DNA of 64,000 nucleotides from contig JBOEGG010000001.1 of the NCBI GenBank assembly GCA_050633285.1, positions 620,001-684,000 on the forward strand, read 5' to 3'. Positions 17,529 to 27,100 of the stretch are shown here, in pieces. Source of the DNA: UBA1672 sp050633285 (lineage in GTDB: Bacteria > Pseudomonadota > Alphaproteobacteria > Micavibrionales > Micavibrionaceae). Position 1 is the first letter of the stretch, and each line of letters begins with the position of its first letter. Both the position numbers and the translations under genes were made by a program. The notes beneath the pieces were generated by a model. The model had not been told where the DNA came from and did no database searches. It saw nothing but the letters and a program-made list of their open reading frames with translations.

Positions 17529-17971
17529 GGGCCTTCTGGCTCTTCTTCGCTAGGTGCGTGGTAACGTTGATGCGCTTCCATCATGTCGGTAGCAAATTCA
17601 TTGAAGTCACTATAGTAGCAAAAATCTTGGTCGCTTAGGATGGATATGTCAGAATGCTTAATCCATGCGCCGTTTTGGCCTTTATCAAAGTCAAACTTCA
17701 TAACACGTTCAAAATTGAAATCATCAACAGGCAAGCTATCAATATCAATTCTGTTATGCTCTAGATCTGCAAGTTGTTTGTCGGTAAGGGTCGAGATATC
17801 CTCGTTGACACTGTGGATTGAGCAATAAAATTCTGGGCCTTCTGCGCCGGAATATGCGCCGTATTTCACAAATTCCGCAGGAAAAGAGATGCCAATCTCA
17901 CCCGAATCCTTTTTTATCATAGGGTTCGAATAGATGCTTGCAAACTGCTCTTTTAATTTATTATCCGGCAT
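17525..17971 (-). CDS. Hypothetical cytoplasmic protein, coupled to the next gene
   Basis: Unrecognised 148-residue acidic protein (many Asp/Glu, C-terminal SEEEPEGP). Motifs such as DQDFCYYSDFNEFATDMMEAHQRY suggest a small alpha/beta domain, but I cannot assign a family. It has no signal peptide. It is coupled by 4 bp overlap to the 84-residue gene and lies 74 bp downstream of the RelA/SpoT-like gene on the same strand. The three may form one operon ending at the 17226-17248 hairpin. That this pair modulates the nucleotidyltransferase-like protein is a guess from position alone. Confidence 0.65.
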   Translation of the reverse strand: MPDNKLKEQFASIYSNPMIKKDSGEIGISFPAEFVKYGAYSGAEGPEFYCSIHSVNEDISTLTDKQLADLEHNRIDIDSLPVDDFNFERVMKFDFDKGQNGAWIKHSDISILSDQDFCYYSDFNEFATDMMEAHQRYHAPSEEEPEGP

Positions 17972-18045
17972 AATAATTATCCAATATATTCCGTAGCGTG
18001 TATATGAGTATAAAATACTTCTTAAAAAAAATTCAAACTTTATTG

Positions 18046-18921
18046 TTATTCTGGCTCAATACGATCAAATAATAGCTCATAGGCGTGTGCTTCAAGCTTT
18101 TGTTCACGTGTGCGTGATACTTCATGTTTTGATCTTGATGCAGGATCAAGTAGCTCATCATAACCGGCATCTCGTGCAGTTGTGCCATTATGGTAGCGAC
18201 ACGCTGCTTGGTTCTTACTCATCTCTGTTTTAATAGCTTTAATTTGTCTCTCGTGATTCTCTAAAACACCGTGCATTTCTGGTGAGAGATCACCTGTATC
18301 TGCAAGGTCATGTAAAGATTCTGGGGTGCCATGGAGCTCTTCAAAGGCAATTTCCAAATTCTCTTTCTCTGTATATAGATCTTCTGCTTTTCTTTTGAAG
18401 GGGTGTGTCACTTTGTATAATGCTTCTAATTGCTTCGCCACAATTTGAAGTTCGACGATATGGTGTTCCTTGTCGAATACTTCGTTATTTCCCACAGGAA
18501 TGGCAAGCTTATAATTTAAACATCTGTAGCCGGTGAAGTCCTTAGGGTCTTCAAACAAATTGTTGGCACTTGCCATAACGATTCCATGTTTTAGCATAAT
18601 GTCGGAGTTTCTATCGGAAAGCGCTTCATGCATTTCCATGACAGAATCTGGATTGCTGACAACGCCCATAGATCGTACGTAATCTAGAACACGCGTCATG
18701 TCACCATCGTAATCACGATTGGCTTTGTTTTCAGCTGTTGCAAGGTCTTTGTCCTTACCGACATGCACTGCACCAAGACTGAAATTCTTTCGGCAATCTA
18801 TGATAAATTTTTGAAGTTTTTCGTGGGCCTCATCGCGAGTTTCTAAAATGCGCTCAAGCGACATACGCTGGCATAACTGCCCGCTTGCATTTAAAAACTC
18901 TTTGTTGATTGTCTTCGCCAT
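18046..18921 (-). CDS. Probable RelA/SpoT-like nucleotidyltransferase-fold protein
   Basis: 291-residue cytoplasmic protein that I read as a compact RelA/SpoT-like domain followed by a helical tail. Family-like landmarks in order: a basic helix, ENKANRDYDGDMTRVLDYVR (64-83; the K..DY.GD...LLD.VR pattern), FEDPKDFTGYRCLNYKL (123-139; equivalent to 'F..P...GYRD..LN'), HHIVELQIVAKQL (153-165; the ELQ strand) and THPFKRKAEDLY (172-183; the H..Y/F...R helix). No HD hydrolase, TGS or ACT domain is present, so it is not a housekeeping Rel. Relatives may pyrophosphorylate nucleotides or tRNA, or have an unknown role. Residues 184-291 are helical, without a recognised domain. The fold call rests on pattern recognition, not on a search. 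Confidence 0.6.
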   Translation of the reverse strand: MAKTINKEFLNASGQLCQRMSLERILETRDEAHEKLQKFIIDCRKNFSLGAVHVGKDKDLATAENKANRDYDGDMTRVLDYVRSMGVVSNPDSVMEMHEALSDRNSDIMLKHGIVMASANNLFEDPKDFTGYRCLNYKLAIPVGNNEVFDKEHHIVELQIVAKQLEALYKVTHPFKRKAEDLYTEKENLEIAFEELHGTPESLHDLADTGDLSPEMHGVLENHERQIKAIKTEMSKNQAACRYHNGTTARDAGYDELLDPASRSKHEVSRTREQKLEAHAYELLFDRIEPE

Positions 18922-19184
18922 AAATTATTTTATCACCTGACCCCAATTGTTGGGATCTTAAGTTTTACAGAGCATTTCACTCTGATTTTTTATTATTTAT
19001 TAAACCCAACAGGAAAATAGCAGAAAACGCACGATATATGCAAGTAATAATATGTATGTTGGGTATGGGTGCCATGTACAATATGCATGGCAACATACTC
19101 TGTGATATTCCCTCTTGCATGATTCGGCTTTGGTAGATATACAAAAGTGCAAATAAATTTATAGGGTATAAGGATTTTTAAATT

Positions 19185-19607
19185 ATGGCCATCGAACGTA
19201 CATTTTCTATTATTAAACCAGATGCAACACGTCGCAATCTGACGGGTGCAATTAACGCTAAACTGGAAGAAGCAGGTTTGCGCATTGTTGGGCAAAAACG
19301 TATTCACATGTCTTTGGAAAAAGCGCAAGGATTCTACGCTGTGCACAGTGAACGTCCATTTTTTGGTGAATTGACAGAGTTCATGTCATCAGAGCCGGTT
19401 GTTGTTCAGGTTCTTGAGGGTGAAAATGCTGTTGTTAAAAATCGTGATGTAATGGGTGCAACAAACCCTGAGGAAGCTGATGCTGGCACGATCCGTAAGG
19501 AATATGCATTGAACATTGGTGAAAACTCTGTTCACGGTTCTGACTCTCTTGAGAATGCAAAAATTGAAATTGAATATTTCTTCAATGCAGATGAGCTTGT
19601 TGGTTAA
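19185..19607 (+). CDS. ndk: Nucleoside diphosphate kinase
   Basis: Transfers the gamma phosphate of ATP to NDPs through a phosphohistidine. ERTFSIIKPDATRRN at the N-terminus and the active-site NSVHGSDS with His117 are unmistakable; length of 140 aa is standard. The upstream 263 bp (18922-19184) hold no gene that I can support and presumably carry its promoter and that of the divergent RelA/SpoT-like gene. A strong intrinsic terminator follows at 19659-19686, so it is likely monocistronic. Confidence 0.98.
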   Translation: MAIERTFSIIKPDATRRNLTGAINAKLEEAGLRIVGQKRIHMSLEKAQGFYAVHSERPFFGELTEFMSSEPVVVQVLEGENAVVKNRDVMGATNPEEADAGTIRKEYALNIGENSVHGSDSLENAKIEIEYFFNADELVG

Positions 19608-19658
19608 ACGAGTTTACATCCTCTGATACTCAATTTATCTACGGATATAAAAGATACG

Positions 19659-19686
19659 AAAGCGCCCTTAAGTAGGGCGCTTTTTT
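19659..19686 (+). terminator. Rho-independent terminator of ndk
   Basis: Perfect 10-bp stem AAAGCGCCCT (19659-19668) / AGGGCGCTTT (19674-19683), 5-nt loop TAAGT, followed by a T run to 19686. It is the best terminator in the window. Confidence 0.92.
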
Positions 19687-19901
19687 CGATTGTAAATCAC
19701 AGATTGTTGTTTATGTGTTTTCTGGTTTTGACAAGGAAGCGGATAAAAATACGCTATCGCAAAGATTTATCACGAAACAATCAATAGATTTATACACAGC
19801 TTGTGTGCCTGTAAAACGCGTAATGTTTTGTGTCTTATGGTATCTTTGGATAATCTGTGTAGCGTAACGTATACGTATATCAGCATAGTCCTTATTTCAG
19901 C

Positions 19902-20993
19902 ATGAGAATAATTCGATTCCTTGTCATTACATTGCTTTTCTTGCCTTCTGTGGTTCATGCGCAAAGTCAAGAGTCTCAGCAATCAATCTGGTCGCCAACC
20001 GAAGTGGATTGGCGCGTTTCTCGTACGGCTGACCCCAAAACCAAAAAAGATTTGTGTCAGATACACTGGGTTTATGATCGATCTATAAATCTCTCATTTA
20101 ATTATCATGCCGGGCATTTCTATTTCCACGTTGTGTATTTGAAGGATAAGGCAATCCTGCGTGAGCAATTTGCCTTTGGTCAAGATCGTACGTATGAGGG
20201 GTTGTTTATCAAGCGCGATGATAGCTTGGATCAGCTGGGGGTTCGTGTTGTTGCTCCCGGAAAAGCTTTTCTACATTTGGCTTCTGACCCTGATGGGCTT
20301 GAGTTCTTTACGGGAGCTGAGCGCGTAACGATTATGTTTCCCAATGCGGTCATGAATTTGCCTTTGGCAAATGCGCAGGAAAATTTTGCAGTTTTTAAAG
20401 AATGTCTGGCAACGGCAAATGTGCAGCTCTCCACGACTGAGCCGATGTTAGAGCCTCGGGAGAAGCGGGCGGTAGATGTGCAAGAAACTGTATCGCCAGA
20501 GCAGGCGGCTCTTAAGGTGCGACCAACACTTCCAAAGAAGAGTCTGAGTGATTACGAAAATCTGGAAGGTTTGCGTAGTGATAAAAAGAGCCAGAAGGTT
20601 GTGCGTAACCTCATGAAAAAGCTTAAGATACTTGAGCTTGAAAAAGAGGGGATGCGAAAGAAATTGTTATCCTTAACTGATGAAAATTTTATTCCTGATT
20701 TGATTGCTTGTCAGCCGGATAGCTTTGATGATAGTGCGATTCATATGGATGAGGATATTATTGTTCAATTTGAAAATATTATTGAACTGCTTCGTTCTGA
20801 AAATACTGCATTGAATCGTAAGTTGCAGGAAAGTCTGGCGCGCTTGGAAAGTGCCGGCTCTGTCTCTCAGGAGGCGCAAGTGCTGAAAAACCAGATAGAT
20901 GCGCTAAAAGAGCGTAACACGCAATTGCAAGGGCAGGTTTATTCGTATCAGGAGTTGATTGAAGCCGGGAGCTCTGACGCGAACGCTGAATAG
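19902..20993 (+). CDS. Hypothetical secreted protein with C-terminal coiled coil
   Basis: Unrecognised 363-residue protein. A signal peptide (MRIIRFLVITLLFLPSVVHA, cut before QSQES) exports it. The mature part has an N-terminal beta-rich domain (about 27-165) with one Cys near CQIHWVYD and one in KECLATANV that could pair. A Pro/Ala linker follows, then long heptad-like helices at about 225-265 and 290-350 (ENIIELLRSENTALNRKLQE). It lies 206 bp upstream of the giant RTX gene in the same direction, after the ndk terminator, so it could open the secretion locus. Its role, if any, in RTX secretion is inference from position. Confidence 0.75.
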   Translation: MRIIRFLVITLLFLPSVVHAQSQESQQSIWSPTEVDWRVSRTADPKTKKDLCQIHWVYDRSINLSFNYHAGHFYFHVVYLKDKAILREQFAFGQDRTYEGLFIKRDDSLDQLGVRVVAPGKAFLHLASDPDGLEFFTGAERVTIMFPNAVMNLPLANAQENFAVFKECLATANVQLSTTEPMLEPREKRAVDVQETVSPEQAALKVRPTLPKKSLSDYENLEGLRSDKKSQKVVRNLMKKLKILELEKEGMRKKLLSLTDENFIPDLIACQPDSFDDSAIHMDEDIIVQFENIIELLRSENTALNRKLQESLARLESAGSVSQEAQVLKNQIDALKERNTQLQGQVYSYQELIEAGSSDANAE

Positions 20994-21116
20994 TCGTGTA
21001 CTTGCACTTATCCCTATACTTGTCAGGGGCTTTACTTATCCATAGTTTTTTTATATCATCTAAAGTGATTCTCTGGACGTTCTGTCCACCCGAGAGTGCA
21101 AGCATACCTGCGGCGC

Positions 21117-21130
21117 ATTAAAATTTTAAT
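21117..21130. promoter_or_regulatory. AT-rich perfect palindrome upstream of the giant RTX gene
   Basis: ATTAAAATTTTAAT is a 14-bp perfect palindrome 69 bp before the RTX gene start. A GGAC/GTCC stem-loop lies just upstream (21071-21096, with an outer CTCT/AGAG pairing). Both lie in the only non-coding stretch before the gene (20994-21199) and could be binding or structural control sites. No protein can be assigned. Confidence 0.3.
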
Positions 21131-21199
21131 AAAATACTAACTAACGTGCTGTAACATGGAATGCTTGAAGGATTGGGAAATTCGAAAGGTAGTTCGTAA

Positions 21200-24100
21200 G
21201 TGACGCAAGATGGCGATTCTGATCAGGTTGAGGGGCAGTCTAACGCTGCGCAGCCGAAAATAGAAGTCAACTTCCCCGAAGATGGAGGGAAGAGTACTGT
21301 TGCCGTCCAGTCCGATGCAAAAATTCATATTCAAGGCGTTGATCCTGAAAACTTGCAGGTTGATATTGTTGGTTCTGACCTTGTACTCACAGACCCCGAA
21401 ACAGGCGGTCAACTCGTCCTTATTGGTGCTGCTCTTTATATGTTTGATGAAGATTCTTCTTTGTCTTTCTTTATACAGGGGCAAGAAATCCAAGCGCATG
21501 ATCTGTTGGCGAAGGTCGGTGAGGTCGGGAACTTAACCCTAAAAGATTTTATTGAAATATCAAGCATACAGCCCGACAAGAAGAAAGACGGGCAAGGCGA
21601 AGATGAAAATCAGGACGAAGCTGATGCAGAGGAAACGAGTGAACAAACATCAGAGATGATATTGGTCTCTGTTGAAACTGACAGTGGGCAATTTGATACT
21701 GAAAGTGAAGCACCTCAGATATCCAATATCGATGATGAATTCACAAGCAATGCCCCTTCGACGGCGGTAGATGAAGAGGGGACGTTTGATCGCCCTGCGA
21801 CTGAAAGTTCATCAAGTTCGTCTTCCAGTACAAATCAAGAAGCAGATCCCGACCCGGGTACAAGTGACGCTGATCCTATTCCGGAAGAGGTTTTGCTCTT
21901 TGAGGCACGCTTGTTACAGGTGTCTTCCAGTAGCGGAACAGAAGAAGTAACGCCCGGCGTGTTCAAAACTGTATTTGATGGTGGTGGTGGTTCTGAGGCA
22001 TCGTTCTTTAATCCTGATAATGATGTTCAATTTTCTACAGAAGTTATCAATCTGGCGGATGATCCGTCAGATTTGGTCGTATATGCGGATAATCCGGATT
22101 TCTTTGATCAAACAACAATGTCACGTGTGATTGAGATAGAGCCTTTGTTGCCTGATGGTTTTGCACTGACAAATATTACAATTGCGAATTTGCCGGCGGG
22201 TTTTGAAATCGTTGGCGCAACTTTGACGGCAGAGGGCTATTCCCTTGATAATCCACCTTTATCTGCAAATGGTAATCATCAAATTATTATTCGCTATACG
22301 GTTCCATCATCGGATCAATTCACAATTGGCATTGATCTTGAAGCTGAATTCGATCCAATCCTGTATCAAACACAAAATCCTGGTGCACCTCCATTTACAC
22401 CCGCAGAGACAACATTAGAGGTCGCAGGTGAACAAAAGGTTGTTGTGCGTGATGTAACTGGCCCAAGTGACTTGAACTTTGAGGATGGGAACGGCGATAC
22501 GGTATGGGTTCTTGCAAATGCTCCGAATAACAATCGAATATTTACCAGTGACGGCGATGATATAATCTTCGGTGGTATTGCTGATGATACTATAAATGCA
22601 GGCGCGGGTGATGATGTTATCGATGGTAATGACGGTGATGACGTATTAGTTGGTGGCGCAGGCGATGATTTATTCACACCTGGCGCAGGTGATGACCAAA
22701 TACTGGGTGATATCGGTATTGATACGATTGATTACTCTACACAAAATCTGAGTGTACAACTGGATCTAGGGGTGCTCGTTGGTGGCTTTGCAATTGCGCT
22801 ATTGGATGAGTTCGGTGTAGATGAGCAACGTGATAGTATTCGTGACGTTGAAAACATCACAACAGGCAGCGCGGCAGATACAGTCACAGGAAATGCCTCT
22901 GATAACGTGATTATCACTGGGGCGGGTAACGATACGATTTATGCAAGTGGTGGCGCGGACGTTCTTGATGGTGGTGCAGATACAGATATGGTCGATTATT
23001 CGACACTAAATGGTAGTGTGAATTTTATCGCTGTTATTCTTGATACGTCAAATGATGCGACTGTTACTGTCGATGGCGGCGTAAATCAAACAATCCGAAA
23101 TATTGAAAATGTAACCGGAACAGATGGTAATGATAGTATTACAGGTGACTCTGTTGCAAATATTCTCGATGGTTCTGATGGTGATGATACTTTGGCCGGG
23201 CGTGGCGGTAATGACACGTTGACAGGTGGTCTTGGAAGCGATACGGCAAGCTATACACTTGCAGCGTCTGCGGTCACAGTTAGCTTGGTCGCCGGTACTG
23301 CTGCAAATGATGGAGATGGTTCTTCTGATACATTAATTGGTATTGAGAATGTGACCGGTTCGGCCTTTAATGACACAATTACAGGCGATGGAAACGCCAA
23401 TATTCTGGACGGCTTTGGTGGTGATGACAACATTGATGGCGGTGGGGGCGATGATACGTTCCTTGCAAGTGATGGTGCGGATACACTAGATGGTAATACA
23501 GGTTCGGATACGATTGATTATTCGGGACTTGGTGGTGTTAACTTTATCAATGTAACACTAAATGGAGCAGCAGCTGTAACGGTAACTGTTGACGGTGGTA
23601 CAGATGATACAATTTCCAATGTTGAAAATGTAATTGGTACAACGGGCAATGATACAATTAATGGTGATGGCTCAGTTAATATCCTGAATGGCGCAGGCGG
23701 TGATGATAATTTATACGGCGCAGGCGGTAATGATACATTGGACGGTGGCGCGGGCACAGATACTGCGAATTATTCATTAGCAGCAGCAGCCGTTACTGTT
23801 GATCTCTCTACGAGCACTGCGGCGGATGATGGTGATGGTGGCGTTGATACGCTGAATAACATCGAAAATGTTACCGGATCGGCCTTTAACGACACGATAC
23901 GTGGTGATGGCTCAGTTAATATCCTTACTGGTGCAGGCGGTGATGATAATTTATACGGCGCAGGTGGTAATGATACATTGGACGGTGGCGCAGGCACAGA
24001 TACTGCGAATTATTCATTAGCAGCAGCAGCTGTGACCGTTGATCTCTCTACGAACACTGCGGCGGATGATGGTGATGGTGGCGTTGATACGTTAAACAAT

Positions 24101-27100
24101 ATCGAGAATGTTACCGGATCGGCTTTTGATGATACGTTGGATGGTGATGCAGGTAACAATATCATAAGCGCGGGCGCAGGTGATGATACACTGAATGGCG
24201 GTGGCGGTGATGATACTTTGCAGGGCGAAGCAGGGAGTGACATGCTTCTTGCCAGTGATGGAGCCGATACACTGGACGGTGGCGCAAGTGTCGATACAGT
24301 AGATTATTCCGGTCTTGCTGGTGTGAATTTTATTACCGTGACATTAAATGGTTCAACCAATGCGACTGTAACGGTTGATGGTGGTACGAATGATGCAATT
24401 CGTAATGTTGAAAATATTATTGCGACGGCTGGAAATGACGATATTACAGGAGATATCTTTAGCAATACCATCTTCGGCCTTGGCGGTGATGATGTTATTC
24501 GTGGTGGTGCAGGTGCAGACGTTCTAGATGGTGGTGCGGGCACGGATGAACTCCGTTTTGATGAATTAAGCGGGCTTGGTGTAACGCTTGACCTGTCAAA
24601 CAGTACCGCAACTTATGCCGTGGATAGTAGTATAGACACGTTCAGTAACTTTGAGACATATTTCACGACTTTGAGTGCCGATACGATTATTGGCTCAATA
24701 TCTGCGGATACAGTATCAGGCCTTGGCGGGGATGACACCTTTAACGCTAGCGCAGGAAATGACGTTTTTGATGGTGGTGCGGATTCCGATACAATGGATT
24801 ATTCGGGATTAACAGGAATTAACTTCATTACGGTGACACTGAATGGTGCGACTAATGCGACTGTAACGGTTGATGGTGGTGATGATGATACAATTCGTAA
24901 TTTTGAAAATGTCGTTGGCTCAACAGGTAACGATATAATTACAGGTGATGGAACCGCCAATATCTTAAGTGGTAGTGACGGTGATGATACGCTAAGCGGC
25001 GGCGGTGGCGCAGATACGCTACAAGGTGACCTTGGTAATGATACTCTCATTGGTGGAAGCGGTATTGATACGCTCATCGGCGGTGCAGGAAGTGATACGG
25101 CGGATTATTCAGGCGCAGTCGGTGCGGTAATCGTAAATCTCTCTGCGGGTGAAGCGACAGATGATGGTGACGGCGCGAATGATATTTTAACATCTATTGA
25201 AAACGTAATCGGATCATCAGGTGATGATTCACTCGTCGGAGATGGTGTTGCAAATAATCTGCAAGCTGGCGGCGGTAACGATACTGTACGCGGTGGCGGC
25301 GGTAGTGATACGCTTGATGGTGGTTTGGGAACAGATATCTTACGCTTTGATGACCTCACAGGTCTTGGTGTTACAATCGATATTGGTGCTGCAACGGCTA
25401 TTTATGCGGGCGATGGATCTACAGATACTTTCTCGAACTTTGAAACATACTTTATTTCAAATCAGAATGATATTATTACCGGATCGGCTGCTGCGGATAC
25501 AGTGTTTGGTCTGGGTGGTAATGATATTTTTAATGCCAGTGGTGGTCTCGATGTATTCGATGGTGGCGCAGATACGGATACGATTGATTATTCGGGACTT
25601 GGCGGTATTACTGCAATTGATGTCACGTTAAATGGCGGAGTTACTGCAACAGTTACCGTAACCGGCGGTGATGATGACAGTATTGTAAATATTGAAAATG
25701 TTGTTGGTTCAACAGGTGATGATTCTATTACAGGGGATGTTGAGGATAATACCTTAAGCGGAGCAGCAGGCGATGATACAATTCGTGGTGGCGCAGGTTC
25801 AGATACGCTTGATGGTGGTGCGGGCACGGATACTGTACGATTTGATGATTTGACCGGTGCGGGCGTTGTTCTTGATATTGCCGCAGGAACCGGAAGTTAT
25901 CTCGGTGATGGTACAACAGATACGCTATCCAACTTCGAAATTTATTTTGTATCGAACCAAGATGACACAATTACCGGATCGACAGGTGCAGATACAGTCT
26001 TTGGGCTTTCCGGAGATGATACTTTCAATGCCAGTGCCGGTAATGATGTGCTCGATGGTGGTGCAGATTCTGATACGATTGATTATTCCGCGCTGGGTGG
26101 TGTTACGGCAATAAATGTGACATTGAATGGCGCTATTGCGACGACCGTTACAGTAACAGGTGGCGATGATGACAGTATTGTGAACATTGAAAATGTCGTT
26201 GGCTCAACCGGAAATGATACAATCACGGGAGACAGTGGTGATAATACATTAAGCGGTGATGACGGTAATGATACACTTACCGGTGGTGATGGAGATGATA
26301 CCTTACAAGGTGATGCGGGTACGGATACTTTAATCGGTGGTGCCGGTAACGATAGTTTTGTTGGTGGTACAGGTACGGATACGGCAGATTATTCTGCTGC
26401 AACGGCTTCGATTGTTGTTGATCTGGGCGCGGGAACTGCCGCAAATGACGGTGATGGTGGTAATGATACATTAAGTGGTGTTGAAAATGTCACAGGCTCT
26501 GCAAATAATGACACAATAAGCGGTGATAGCGGCGTAAACGTTCTTGATGGCGGTGCGGGTGATGACACAATTTATGGCGCAGGCGGTAATGATACTTTAG
26601 ATGGTGGCACCGGAACAGATACCGTTGATTATTCCTCGGCGTTAAATGGTGCAACTGTTGATCTTGGTGCAGGAACTGCTGCCGATGATGGTGATGGTGG
26701 TTCTGATACGATCAGTAATATCGAAAATGTTACAGGGTCAAACAATGCCGATGATATTACAGGTGATGCGAACGTTAACTTTATCGATGGCGGTGCTGGT
26801 AATGATACATTACGTGCGAGTGCAGGCATAGATATGATAGATGGTGGTACGGGCACAGATACACTGGATTATAGTGGCCTAACAGGTGTGAATTTTGTGG
26901 ATGTCACATTAAATGGCGCATTAAATACAACGGTTACGGTAGATGGTGGTGATAATGACATTGTCCGAAATGTAGAAAATGTAACTGGAACAGACGGTAA
27001 TGATATCCTGACAGGTGACAGTAACACCAATGTTTTGAATGGTGGAGCAGGGGATGATTTATTGGCGGGGCGCGCGGGTACAGATGTACTGGATGGTGGT

